In this document: positions 45,499 through 54,380 of the stretch, one piece after another
Layout of the letters: every line of letters begins with the position of its first letter
Numbering within the stretch: the first letter of the stretch is position 1
Source: Cytobacillus oceanisediminis
GTDB taxonomy: Bacteria; Bacillota; Bacilli; Bacillales; Cytobacillaceae
Direction: 5' to 3'
Length of the DNA stretch: 64,000 nt
Assembly: GCF_003182355.1 (NCBI RefSeq)
Contig: NZ_QGTW01000006.1
Coordinates: forward strand, 62,001-126,000
Translations under genes and position numbers: made by a program
Notes under the pieces: generated by a model
The model's input: only the letters and a program-made list of their open reading frames with translations
The model's database searches: none
What the model was told of the DNA's origin: nothing

Positions 45499-45776
45499 TT
45501 AATACAGATAAAAGATAAAAATAAATGATGGATTTTTATAGGGATACCGCCCTTCAAGCTTATACCACAGTCTAATATGTTTACGGTTTTCATCAGCTTG
45601 CCAATAAACAACTTCTTCCGCAACCGCTCTGTATAACGTCCATATTGGAGAGACTTTGGACGGATTTTCCTGTAAACACACTAACTGCTCTTTAAAGCAT
45701 ATTCTAAATCACTCGGATCCTTTAGAATTGTCCTTTGTTTGCCCGCAAAGCTAATATGAGGATTCAGGTGCTTCTT
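45499..45776 (-). pseudogene. unrecognised protein, frameshifted
   Basis: Two minus-strand frames join into HISFAGKQRTILKDPSDLEY (upstream) and QENPSKVSPIWTLYRAVAEE, VVYWQADENRKHIRLWYKLEG, if one A is added near 45700. The composition looks truly coding and the second part is well ordered. No family recognised. Confidence 0.45.
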
Positions 45777-45850
45777 CTATTTTAAAGAGGGGAATGGCCC
45801 TTCGAGCGCGGCAGACGCTTCAGCTTTTATTTATGCTAAAATTACACACA

Positions 45851-45884
45851 AAAAAGGAGCAATTATGAAATTGCTCCTTTTTTG
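45851..45884 (-). terminator. intrinsic terminator of the YtxH-like gene
   Basis: AAAAGGAGCAATT/AATTGCTCCTTTT, 13-bp stem with an ATGA loop. Confidence 0.9.
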
Positions 45885-45887
45885 CAT

Positions 45888-46499
45888 CTATTGAACTGTA
45901 CCGCTAGTCCTGCTTCCCGAAGAAGTCGTCTGGGAAGGGGATGAAGAAAGTGCTCTACCGGCTTCAGACAGATTTGCGGCAGCCTCTTTTAACTTCTCTT
46001 TTGCTTCTGAAGCTACATTTACTAAATTCGCGGTATTTGCCAAATTGCCAGTGATCGAATTGGATCCCTTGTTTTTCAGAAGCTGGTCATTGACCATGGT
46101 GAAGATCGCATTAGCTTCCGACATGGCTTCCTTAAATGAAAATGAAGCATTTTTAAATCGCTGTGTCATATCTTCCATCGTTTCCTTAGGATTTTCTTTT
46201 AGGTTTGCAGCGGTGTCTGTAACCTTCTTCCGCGTTTGAGGATCACGAAGAGCCATTGCTGCTCCTAAAATACTTCCAATCACAATCCCGGGAAGGAGAT
46301 AGTTTCTTGATTGGCTGGCGGACGTGGTTTCATTGTGTACAGTAGATGAAGTTTCATTTTGTACACCGGTTTCATTTGCAAGTATCGTTTCTTTGTTAAC
46401 TACTACCTCGTTTACAGGGATTGCTTCTTGGTTTGATGCTTGTTCGTTCACTTCACATTGGCTATCTTGCTGATTTGAAGACCTTGGGTATTGGTCCAT
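45888..46499 (-). CDS. YtxH-like general stress membrane protein
   Basis: 203 residues. A polar, Asn/Glu-rich N-terminus (1-65), one membrane helix with small residues (YLLPGIVIGSILGAAMALRD, about 67-86), then an amphipathic helical region with repeated KE/AA patterns, as in YtxH and LEA-like proteins. The Ser-rich tail is low complexity. ATG with GAGGAGGTGCTTTT. Confidence 0.75.
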   Translation of the reverse strand: MDQYPRSSNQQDSQCEVNEQASNQEAIPVNEVVVNKETILANETGVQNETSSTVHNETTSASQSRNYLLPGIVIGSILGAAMALRDPQTRKKVTDTAANLKENPKETMEDMTQRFKNASFSFKEAMSEANAIFTMVNDQLLKNKGSNSITGNLANTANLVNVASEAKEKLKEAAANLSEAGRALSSSPSQTTSSGSRTSGTVQ

Positions 46500-46657
46500 A
46501 AAAGCACCTCCTCTATTCTATGAAAGGCATTCCCCTATTTTTAAATTGGTAAACTATTAATTTTCAGCCTGCGTTTATGAGATGAGCTATTACGAAGGTA
46601 AAATTTTTTTAGTCAGTATAAATAGTTGCCTGGAGTAAAAAGGGTCCTTTCAATACA

Positions 46658-46704
46658 AAGAGGAGAGCATTTCTCCTTTCCCGGATGATCTGCTCTCCTT
46701 TTTT
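46658..46704 (-). terminator. intrinsic terminator of the RR-HK-ECF operon
   Basis: AGGAGAGCA (46661-46669) paired with TGCTCTCCT (46691-46699) with A and T flanks. Confidence 0.75.
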
Positions 46705-46710
46705 CAATAT

Positions 46711-47226
46711 CTATGCACTCATCTGCACCATCATTTTCAACTGCTTCCTCGCCCTAAAAATCCTTGTTTTAACGGTTGATTGCTTGAGGTTTAGAATACT
46801 TGCAATTTCATGCTCTTTTAATCCCTTGTCCAGCTTTAGAAAAAGGACATCCTGATAGTCTCGCGTCAGCTGTCTTATTGCCGAGTTGATTTCTTCAGCC
46901 ATAAACCCTGACTGGACTTCCTGCTCGACGTTTTGCATTGTTTTTTTTCCCAGGCATTCAATCATTTCCTGCTCCATCGGGATGGTCGGTTTCCTCTTTT
47001 CTTTTCTTACAAAATCAAGGGCAGTCCTCCCGGCAATGACAGCGAGCCATGCTCCTACTTTCTGTTTGTCCTCTATTGTTTCAGCTTTTTTCATTGCTTT
47101 TATAAAAGTCTCTTGTACAACATCCTCTGCGAGATATGCGTCTCTTGTGATAGACAAGCTTATATGAAAAAGGCGTTTATAATGCAAGCTGTAAAGCTCT
47201 GAAAAATCAATATCTTTCATCTTCAT
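46711..47226 (-). CDS. ECF-type RNA polymerase sigma factor
   Basis: 171 residues. Region 2 is YKRLFHISLSITRDAYLAED with VVQETFIKAM. Region 4 is LTRDYQDVLFLKLDKGLKEH and EIASILNLKQSTVKTRIFRAR. The ATG follows the histidine-kinase TAA with no gap, so it belongs to the two-component operon. No anti-sigma gene follows, since a terminator comes next. Control by the kinase/regulator pair, at the level of transcription, is inferred. Confidence 0.9.
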   Translation of the reverse strand: MKMKDIDFSELYSLHYKRLFHISLSITRDAYLAEDVVQETFIKAMKKAETIEDKQKVGAWLAVIAGRTALDFVRKEKRKPTIPMEQEMIECLGKKTMQNVEQEVQSGFMAEEINSAIRQLTRDYQDVLFLKLDKGLKEHEIASILNLKQSTVKTRIFRARKQLKMMVQMSA

Positions 47227-49467
47227 TTACTCCTCTAACTTCAGTGAAATGGAGACCTTGAATAAATCACCATCTGTATCAATATCCAGACTTCCCCCAT
47301 GGAGGTCGACAATCGATTTCGCTATGGCAAGTCCGAGACCTGAACCATCGGTGTGACGTGACTTATCGCCTCGCTTGAACCGCTCAAAAAGCTCTTCACT
47401 CTGGTCGTTCAACTCGTATTTTGAAACATTTTTAAACGTAATGACAGCCTTGCCTTTTACCGCAGCCATCGCAATATAAACGCGGGAATTCTCCAATGAG
47501 TATTTCAGGATATTGCCTATTAAGTTATCAAATACGCGCCAAAGCTTCTGACCGTCTACACGGGCGAATAGCGGTACTCCCGGGTTTGCGACACGGAAAT
47601 GTAGATTGGATTCACTGATCGCGCTATCATGCTCAGCGAGTGCCTGCTGCAGCAATTGCACGAGGTCAACTCTTTCCTTTCTAAGTTCGATATTCCCGCT
47701 CGCCATCTTTGAAACTTCGAATAAATCATCAATCAGTACTTTTAACCGCTTGGATTTACGGTCAATAATCTCAAGATAAGCTGATCGGTCCTCTGAAGAA
47801 ACATCGTCTGATTTTAGAAGCTCGGTATACGTAATAATAGAAGTTAATGGTGTCCTTAAATCATGGCTTACATTTGTAATAAGTTCCGTTTTCAGCCGCT
47901 CACTCTTTGCCTGCTCACTAAGGGAAGTTTTTACACCTTGTTTAAGGACATTGATATTGCCTGCAAGTGTCGCCAGCACATTTTTCCCAGTAATCGGCAA
48001 ATCCTGCCCCATATGGCCGGATGCCAGCTCGTTGGTCGTCTCAATAATTCGGTTGAAATAGCCGATGCGTTTGACCAGTGCCATGACAAGCGGGATGCCA
48101 ACGAAAGCCAGAATCAGCAGGTAAAATAGTGCAAACAGGGGATGAAGCAACATGATAATTGATCCCATTCCCAATCCGAAAATCACTCCGAGCATAAGAA
48201 ATAGCTGAGTGCCTGTACTTCGGTTTAAAAAGGCTTCATGCAGGCTATCGGCAGTGTTCTTTGCTATGTTTTTAAGCAGAATCCACAGTTTGTAAACCAG
48301 ACTTTTTTTCAAAACAGCCTTTGCTTTCTCCCTGTTTTTAAACTCACCAGCGATATATTTCAGCTGTACAAACGTTAGTCCGCTAAGAACCGAGGCACCA
48401 AGCAGGACAATGATCAATTCTATTGCATGTGATGAAATTTCGTAGGAATCCATAAGAAAATCATTTAATAGAAAGTACGATAATATACTGCCTATAGCTG
48501 CAAAACCTAAAAAGACTATTCGCAAATCAATTGGCAGCTTACTATATAAAGGCTCCCACCTCTTTATTTCAGCAGACAGTGCCTTCGACCTTCTGCCAGC
48601 AAACAGCGCAATAAGCAATGCAAGAACAGCTGTGCCGGTATAAACGAATAATACAATCTGTTTTTGTTTGAAATGATTGTTTTGATCAACAAACATATTT
48701 GTATCAGGAAGATTTTTGGCCAGGCCAATTTGACCTTTAAAGTAGCCTGATTCGGATTCTACCAGTGACTGCGCAATATCTTCATATCCATCCATAATAA
48801 AATGGTAACTATAATCTTTGTCCATGGTGTAATCCGTAAGATAAAGCATCTCCTTTTTCATCACCTCTTCCGGTGACTCATCTTTAGACAAAGTTAAATT
48901 TGTGTAAACATCGCCTGTAGCAGTATCCTCAAAATAATAGGTAAATGATTTCCCATAAAAATCGTACTGATCCCGTAATCGTTCTTTTTCCTTGAAGAAT
49001 GCTTCTAATTTTTCTTCTTTTTCTTTCACTACTTTAGGACGTACGTGTTCATCACTCTCAAAGTTTTTTGTAATGTCCTGTATTTTTTTATTCATTTGTT
49101 CCGTTATGGTTTGTGCAAATTCACTATTTTCAGCAGCCTCTGCCTCTTGAATTCTGGGTTCATATTGGGCTTTAATGTTATCTATTTGTGCAGGCAGACC
49201 CCCATATCTATAACGGTGCTCCTCTATGTCCTCTTCCGTAACCTTGATTGCATTCTTGGCTTCCTCCAGTGTGACGTTGTTCAGCTCAAACATTTCCAGA
49301 TAGCCGGCATACTGATCCAAATCGCTTCTAAACTGAGCTGTGTGGAAATAGTCGGGATTCGTATATTCCCTGCCATAAAATATAAGAGATAAAACACCGC
49401 TCACACCGTAAGCAAATAATAGCGTTATAATAGCAATAATCCATCTATTTTTCCATCTTGTATCCAA
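47227..49467 (-). CDS. sensor histidine kinase with large extracellular domain
   Basis: 746 residues. Membrane helix at about 10-30, an extracellular region at about 31-268 rich in charged coiled-coil helices, then several membrane helices between about 270 and 470. A HAMP-like segment (NELASGHMGQDLP) leads to the H-box NVSHDLRTPLTSIITY (phospho-histidine). The ATPase domain has FDNLIGNILKYSLENS, FERFKRGDKS and GSGLGLAIAKSIVDLHGG. The start overlaps the regulator gene by 23 bases. The signal is unknown. Confidence 0.92.
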   Translation of the reverse strand: MDTRWKNRWIIAIITLLFAYGVSGVLSLIFYGREYTNPDYFHTAQFRSDLDQYAGYLEMFELNNVTLEEAKNAIKVTEEDIEEHRYRYGGLPAQIDNIKAQYEPRIQEAEAAENSEFAQTITEQMNKKIQDITKNFESDEHVRPKVVKEKEEKLEAFFKEKERLRDQYDFYGKSFTYYFEDTATGDVYTNLTLSKDESPEEVMKKEMLYLTDYTMDKDYSYHFIMDGYEDIAQSLVESESGYFKGQIGLAKNLPDTNMFVDQNNHFKQKQIVLFVYTGTAVLALLIALFAGRRSKALSAEIKRWEPLYSKLPIDLRIVFLGFAAIGSILSYFLLNDFLMDSYEISSHAIELIIVLLGASVLSGLTFVQLKYIAGEFKNREKAKAVLKKSLVYKLWILLKNIAKNTADSLHEAFLNRSTGTQLFLMLGVIFGLGMGSIIMLLHPLFALFYLLILAFVGIPLVMALVKRIGYFNRIIETTNELASGHMGQDLPITGKNVLATLAGNINVLKQGVKTSLSEQAKSERLKTELITNVSHDLRTPLTSIITYTELLKSDDVSSEDRSAYLEIIDRKSKRLKVLIDDLFEVSKMASGNIELRKERVDLVQLLQQALAEHDSAISESNLHFRVANPGVPLFARVDGQKLWRVFDNLIGNILKYSLENSRVYIAMAAVKGKAVITFKNVSKYELNDQSEELFERFKRGDKSRHTDGSGLGLAIAKSIVDLHGGSLDIDTDGDLFKVSISLKLEE

Positions 49468-50137
49468 TTCCCCATACCACCTTTAAAAATCTTGGATTCT
49501 TCGGATCGATCTCAATCTTTTCACGGATTTTTCGAATATGAACGGCAACAGTGTTTTCCGCATTATAACAGGGTTCGTTCCAAACCCGTTCATAAATCTC
49601 ATTAATAGAAAAAACACGTCCTGCGTTTGTCATCAGCAGTTCGACAATTTTGTATTCAATCGGCGTCAGCTTCACCGGCTCTCCATTAACCGACACTTCT
49701 TTCGCTTCCTTATCAAGCATGAGGCCATTTAAGTCAATCACCTTTTTAATGCCTTCAAATGTTCCGAATGTTACATATCTTCTAAGCTGGGATTTTACCC
49801 GGGCAACAAGCTCCATCGGATTGAATGGCTTGGTGACATAATCATCAGCCCCTACCTGCAGGCCCAAAATCTTGTCCGTATCCTCGCTCTTGGCGCTTAG
49901 AATGATGATCGGAATGTTCTTCTTCTCGCGAATCTTATAGGTAGCCGAAATTCCGTCCAGCTTCGGCATCATCACATCCAATATAATCAGATGCACCTGC
50001 TGCTCGCTCAAAATTTCCAGTGCTTCAATTCCATCCTTCGCTTTCAGCACAGTAATGCCCTCATTTTTAAGATAAATCTCTATCGCATCCCTTATCTCTT
50101 TTTCATCATCTACAACAAGCACATTATAATGAACCAT
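49445..50137 (-). CDS. OmpR/PhoB family response regulator
   Basis: 230 residues. Receiver domain 1-120: VVDDEKEIRDAI (acid pocket), LIILDVMMPKLDG (phospho-aspartate), IILSAKSED and ADDYVTKPF (lysine). Winged helix 130-228: LTPIEYKIVELLMTNAGRVF, AVHIRKIREKIE and VWGIGYKMEK. First gene of the operon with the kinase and sigma factor. Confidence 0.95.
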   Translation of the reverse strand: MVHYNVLVVDDEKEIRDAIEIYLKNEGITVLKAKDGIEALEILSEQQVHLIILDVMMPKLDGISATYKIREKKNIPIIILSAKSEDTDKILGLQVGADDYVTKPFNPMELVARVKSQLRRYVTFGTFEGIKKVIDLNGLMLDKEAKEVSVNGEPVKLTPIEYKIVELLMTNAGRVFSINEIYERVWNEPCYNAENTVAVHIRKIREKIEIDPKNPRFLKVVWGIGYKMEK

Positions 50138-50214
50138 AATCCCCCTACTTTCCAGCTGCTCGTTTTCATATTTTTATACTAAACGTAAAATCTTAACATT
50201 AAAGTAATAGAAAT

Positions 50215-50252
50215 CTTAAGAATTTCTTAAGATTGAAAGTGCATTTCTTAAG
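50215..50252. promoter_or_regulatory. CTTAAG repeats upstream of the response regulator
   Basis: CTTAAG at 50215, 50226 and 50247, on the minus strand reading CTTAAGAA(A) twice with 21 and 11 bp steps. OmpR-type regulators bind direct repeats of such spacing, so autoregulation is plausible. Confidence 0.4.
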
Positions 50253-50439
50253 TTTTCATGCGTCGGTTCTATTTTATAATGGGTGGATTTGGAAAAACAG
50301 ACTTGTATTCGAAAGACATTAAAAAAGCACCGATCCTCATCTATCTTTGCTATTGATGCTAGTGGTTAGTGCTAAAATAAAGAATCTGAACCTTAAGGCT
50401 ATCTTTTATCTGTGAAACTTCATCTTGGAGCCCAATATA

Positions 50440-50468
50440 AAAAGGGACTTTTATAAAAGTCCCTTTTG
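50440..50468 (-). terminator. intrinsic terminator of the dnaN-like unit
   Basis: AAAGGGACTTTT paired with AAAAGTCCCTTT. It lies just after the stop of the 247-residue protein. Confidence 0.85.
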
Positions 50469-50475
50469 TACTTGC

Positions 50476-51219
50476 TTATTTAATCAAATGTTCAAGTTTC
50501 GTCCACTCGAAGAATTCACCTTCCGGCTTCATTTCCTTTTCACCTTTCTCAGATTCAAGGAAAAGAATCTGGCCTTCTTTTGAGTAATGGACTTTTACAC
50601 TAAAATAAGTCTCACCTGAATCATTTAAAAATTCAATAATCCCATATTGTTTCTGCTGTTCAAATTGGCTGGTATCGTACGCAATTTCATCTATAAAATG
50701 AACAATATTATCTATATTTTTATCTTCAATGGTCGTACAGTTTTCTTCAGATGGTTTTGCATATACACAAACACGTGCTGGTGGTTTATCTATCCACGAT
50801 GTGATTTTCGGCGGTATATGCTGGTCAAACTTTACCTCCGTTACGTTTTCGGCTTGAAAATAACCGGCAGAAAGGGAGAGCTCTCCTTCAAAGCCATCCT
50901 TTGTCCAGGTTGACATAAAACCACCCCAATCATTCGCTGGATCATTATCATCCATTGCTGAACCTTTGTGCCTAAGCTTCCACCCTTTACCCGGAAGCTC
51001 CTTCATATAAAAGGTGTAAATGTCCTCCCATTGGTTTCCCTCAATCACATATTCGTTGCGTCTAGGCTCCAGCCCATTAAATAAGGGAATATCCTCATGA
51101 TCTTCCGGTATAATACTCATTCCTTCATAGGTTTCATTCGTAACATATTTATATACCCATCCCCCCGCTGCTAATAAAACTGCGAGCGCAATAAGAAGCA
51201 GCAGTTTAGTATGTTTCAT
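50476..51219 (-). CDS. membrane-anchored hypothetical protein
   Basis: 247 residues. An N-terminal membrane anchor (about 5-24) is followed by an extracellular alpha/beta domain with IPLFNGLEPRRNEYVIEG, DIYTFYMKELPGKGWKLR, a pattern common in uncharacterised Firmicutes surface proteins. Two cysteines (ARVCVYAKPSEENCTT) could form a disulfide. Overlaps the upstream gene by 14 bases. Confidence 0.7.
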   Translation of the reverse strand: MKHTKLLLLIALAVLLAAGGWVYKYVTNETYEGMSIIPEDHEDIPLFNGLEPRRNEYVIEGNQWEDIYTFYMKELPGKGWKLRHKGSAMDDNDPANDWGGFMSTWTKDGFEGELSLSAGYFQAENVTEVKFDQHIPPKITSWIDKPPARVCVYAKPSEENCTTIEDKNIDNIVHFIDEIAYDTSQFEQQKQYGIIEFLNDSGETYFSVKVHYSKEGQILFLESEKGEKEMKPEGEFFEWTKLEHLIK

Positions 51220-51472
51220 TTTCAGCTCCTCTAAATTTTCCGCCGATTAAAACGATCCCAATCAGCAGCGTCACCAAACTCGATGCAAGAAACCCAATGG
51301 CATAAACAGGAATACTGGCCTTAGGAACTCTGTCATTAATTTCAAAGCCCATAAAGTGAATCCCTATGCCATCTCCATCCACATTGGTTCCTAGAGACCA
51401 TAAATCCACGCCCTTAAAAGCTAAAGTGGCAGTCAGTAAAGCAAGGAAACTCAATAATAATATCCGATTCAT
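51206..51472 (-). CDS. two-helix membrane protein, hypothetical
   Basis: 88 residues with membrane helices at about 3-20 and 57-78 joined by a polar loop. ATG with GGAGG upstream. Translationally coupled to the next gene and 15 bases after the DnaN-like gene. No family recognised. Confidence 0.65.
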   Translation of the reverse strand: MNRILLLSFLALLTATLAFKGVDLWSLGTNVDGDGIGIHFMGFEINDRVPKASIPVYAIGFLASSLVTLLIGIVLIGGKFRGAENETY

Positions 51473-51487
51473 CAGGGACCTCCTTTA

Positions 51488-52618
51488 TTAGTTAGTTCGT
51501 ACTGGGGAAATGAGATGCAAATAGAAGTCATTTCCGACCGGCTTAAGCAAAACCGGCCTCATGGATCCGCTAAAGCGTAATATAACCTCATCTTCCTGGA
51601 TTGCTTTTAAAGCTTCCATTAAAAAAGTTCCATCAAGTGAAATGGATAACTCTCTTTCACCGCTAATATCAATTATATTTTGAGTTTCTTCAATATACCC
51701 TATTGAAGAAGAATTAGAGGAAATTCTTAATTTTGAATCCTCTTTGACCATCAAATGAACATTGTTATTTTTCCATTCACCTCCAAACAGGCTTGCCCGA
51801 TCAATCCCCTTTAAAAGCTGATTGGCATTCAAAGTAATAACTGTCTTTGCCTCATGAGGGATAAGGCCGGAAACATCCGGATACTTGCCTTCAATCTGGC
51901 GCGAGTAAAGTGAAATGGCTTCAGTTTTAAAGACAATATAGTTTTCTGTTAAAAATAAATGTATTTCGCCGTTCACATTATTCATTAACTTGGCGAGTTC
52001 ATTGAGGCTTGAGCCTGGAACAACAAAAGAGCCAGATACATTGCAAACAAGCTCAGTTTCTCTTAATGCCAAACGATGTGAATTGGTTGCAGCACACGAA
52101 AAGCGATTTTCCTTAAAAGACATATGGACACCTGTCAGGACAGGCCTTGATTCATTCTTGGATGCAGCAAAAGCGGTTTGCTTTATTATTTCCATTAATT
52201 TCATTGCTGGGATTTTAATATGCTCGGCATTTTCCATTTGCGGAAGCTTTGGATACTCTTCAGAGGGAAAGCCATTTAAGTTTGTAAGAATATCGGCTGA
52301 TGTGATTGTCATGTGCTGCTCTTTGTCTACTTTAATATGGATGTCACTCGGCAATTTTTTTACAATTTCACTTAAAAATTTTGCTGTAATGACAGCACTG
52401 CCGGACTGAAAAACCTCCAGGATTTTCTCTCCATCAATTACCTCTGGAATAATTTTTTCTATTATAAGATCCGAATTGCTGCCGGTAAGTGTTAAACAAT
52501 CTTCATCTGCGGCAACCTTAATGCCTGTTAAAATAGGAAAAAGAGTGTTAGAGGATACCGCTTTACTTACATCTGCAATGGCCTTATTAAAAAATTCGTG
52601 CTTTATCTTAAATTCCAT
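51488..52618 (-). CDS. DNA polymerase III beta subunit (sliding clamp) paralogue
   Basis: 376 residues, the length of bacterial DnaN. Clamp motifs are visible: a TLFPILTGIKV domain-1 strand, NGFPSEEYPKLP, SRPVLTGVHMSF, ATNSHRLALRE, SLYSRQIEGKYPD and the C-terminal MRPVLLKPVGNDFYLHLISPVRTN (canonical ending QLILPVRTY). It is not beside dnaA or recF, so it is probably an extra clamp rather than the oriC-linked one. It heads a unit with two membrane proteins. Confidence 0.9.
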   Translation of the reverse strand: MEFKIKHEFFNKAIADVSKAVSSNTLFPILTGIKVAADEDCLTLTGSNSDLIIEKIIPEVIDGEKILEVFQSGSAVITAKFLSEIVKKLPSDIHIKVDKEQHMTITSADILTNLNGFPSEEYPKLPQMENAEHIKIPAMKLMEIIKQTAFAASKNESRPVLTGVHMSFKENRFSCAATNSHRLALRETELVCNVSGSFVVPGSSLNELAKLMNNVNGEIHLFLTENYIVFKTEAISLYSRQIEGKYPDVSGLIPHEAKTVITLNANQLLKGIDRASLFGGEWKNNNVHLMVKEDSKLRISSNSSSIGYIEETQNIIDISGERELSISLDGTFLMEALKAIQEDEVILRFSGSMRPVLLKPVGNDFYLHLISPVRTN

Positions 52619-52714
52619 CTATAACCCACCCTATATTAATCAATAGGGTATTAATTCGACAAAATTCCTGAAAATTCCTTTTCTTTCAATAGCGTAATTT
52701 CTCTTTATAAATTT

Positions 52715-52948
52715 CTAAAGGGTAATATTTAGTATCTTTACAGCATTAATAATCTGTTTTATCACTTCGGGATTACGAAGTTCCTTGTTTTCAATACTGC
52801 CAACCTCGCAAAGCGGTACCCATTTCCTATCTGTGATCTCTTCCTCTTCCAGCTCCAAAGAGCCGCCAATAATTTCACCAGCAAAATGAAATAGTATAAC
52901 TTCATGATTGGTGCTGCTGAAACAGCAAACCTTAAATTTCATTGACAA
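52715..52948 (-). pseudogene. Nudix hydrolase C-terminal fragment
   Basis: 77 codons: KFKVCCFSSTNHEVILFHF, then EEEEITDRKWVPLCEV and a helical end. This is the part after the Nudix box; the G-x5-E-x7-REUxEE box itself is absent, with no coding continuation upstream. Truncated. Confidence 0.6.
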
Positions 52949-53044
52949 GCAGAAATATTTTGACGCGTCTTTCTATGCAATATTGTTTATTCTTTTAACA
53001 AATGGGAATTATGCTTAATAATCTCACTAACAAGGAGTGACCAT

Positions 53045-53386
53045 ATGTCTAAAAACAAATACAAAGACAAGGCTATGAACACAGTTAGCAAAATAAAAGC
53101 CAATTTAAAAGGAAAGTTCTTTGAAATGGCAGATATCCCTTCTGTTTCAGTTAAGCAGCTGGCTGAATTCATTCAACAGCATCCTGACACACAAATATCC
53201 AAAAAAGAGCTGCTCGGAAACACCTACACATTCTATTGGCTAAAAGTGAATGATGATTTACTTTATATGGAAACCAGCAATGACCGCATATTGCAGCTGG
53301 ATGGATCTTCCCACGGAAAACAATTTGTATCGTATCGGTCCTACCGTGATTCTAATGATTTAGATACTCCGATGAAATTGACGTAA
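53045..53386 (+). CDS. hypothetical protein
   Basis: 113 residues, soluble, with a basic helical N-terminus and a C-terminal beta region (YTFYWLKVNDDLLYMETSN). ATG with AAGGAGTGACCAT, so very likely translated. No family recognised. Confidence 0.65.
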   Translation: MSKNKYKDKAMNTVSKIKANLKGKFFEMADIPSVSVKQLAEFIQQHPDTQISKKELLGNTYTFYWLKVNDDLLYMETSNDRILQLDGSSHGKQFVSYRSYRDSNDLDTPMKLT

Positions 53387-53401
53387 ATAAAGTTATGTAA
53401 A

Positions 53402-53438
53402 TGAGCTACCTCTTCCAGAGCAGCTCATTCTTTTTTAA
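53402..53438 (+). terminator. weak intrinsic terminator
   Basis: AATGAGCT/AGCTCATT stem with a 14-base loop, then TTTTTT after two bases. Confidence 0.6.
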
Positions 53439-53539
53439 CCTATTCCATATTTTCTTTACTTCTTAAAATATCTCCTCAATATTAAGGATTCACCTCTGCT
53501 TTTTTTTAAAATATAATTAATTAAAATGAGGTGATAAAA

Positions 53540-53905
53540 TTGTGCGTTTCCACAAATGCAATTGAACAACATTCCATTAATATTTATGAAGACATGAGAA
53601 ATCAAACAAAATACAAAATTATAAAAGTCAATTTTGTTGGGAGTGAAATTCCCATATCTGACCCTGATACGGATGCATTAGATCGTTTGCCTTTGATTTC
53701 ATCAGTGATACTGGAGGATTCTGATGGAATCCATTATATGATTGAACCAAATGAAACAGGTCTCACGTTTGCAAAAGGTGAAATCACTTATACAGAATAC
53801 TTACGAATAAAACAAAAAGCAGGAAGACAGATGATGGGTATTTTTTGCGGTTCGATTGTTTTATTTCTAATAATGAGTCTTGCTCTATTTAAGTTCTTCT
53901 TCTAG
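53540..53905 (+). CDS. hypothetical protein with C-terminal membrane helix
   Basis: About 121 residues. A soluble beta-rich part is followed by a basic stretch and a membrane helix (about 100-119, MGIFCGSIVLFLIMSLALF). The start is taken as TTG 53540 behind GAGGTGATAAAA; a GTG at 53531 overlaps that site. Tail-anchored topology likely. Function unknown. Confidence 0.6.
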   Translation: MCVSTNAIEQHSINIYEDMRNQTKYKIIKVNFVGSEIPISDPDTDALDRLPLISSVILEDSDGIHYMIEPNETGLTFAKGEITYTEYLRIKQKAGRQMMGIFCGSIVLFLIMSLALFKFFF

Positions 53906-54021
53906 AAGCTGTCTGGCCTGGAAGTTTTCAAATTATTATGGCAGCTGATTGACTAAAAATATAGTTTGAGAGTCTAATAGTTTCATTTATTCGGTTTATC
54001 TTTGGGTCGAAGAATTTTCCC

Positions 54022-54250
54022 TTACGCTGTGCGGATATTAATCGCTTCCCGGGTAATTCCATGCCATTCTTCCTGCATCTGCTGCAAGGCGTACTCTCCT
54101 GCACCAAGTTTGGAAATAATATCGTTTTCTCTTAATGTCAGCAAACCGAGTACAGTCCATTCAATTTCTTCATCTGTCACACTAGCTGGCAAATACTTCA
54201 GCTCTTCAATTGATTTCTCGATTTCTGAATTCGGCTTGCCCGATAAGTGT
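54022..54250 (-). pseudogene. aminoglycoside nucleotidyltransferase C-terminal remnant
   Basis: The minus strand reads IEEL..LPASVTDEEIEWTVLGLLTLREN, ISKLGAGEYALQQM and EEWHGITREAINIRTA to TAA. The order (W-TVLGLxRL, K.AGEYAL, P/QEEWH.I.REA..IR) is that of the C-terminal domain of ANT(9)/(3'')-type enzymes. The catalytic nucleotidyltransferase domain is missing and stops occur upstream. The rest of 53906-54380 holds nothing else except the maa terminator. Confidence 0.65.
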
Positions 54251-54341
54251 TCATATTTTCAAATGTGTAATAAACCAAATCATTATTTGTATTCAATATT
54301 TTCCAGAAAAAGCCTTCTGCTAGAATAGATTAGTTTCCATA

Positions 54342-54370
54342 AAAAAAGCTTTAACTCCTAAGAAATAAAG
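54342..54370 (-). terminator. probable terminator after maa
   Basis: GCTTTA...TTAAAGC hairpin followed by T7 on the minus strand. Confidence 0.6.
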
Positions 54371-54380
54371 CACTTTATTC

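Noticed and set aside
53045..53905. Toxin-antitoxin pair from two small adjacent genes
   Set aside because: They have separate ribosome sites, a terminator between them and no toxin-like motif.
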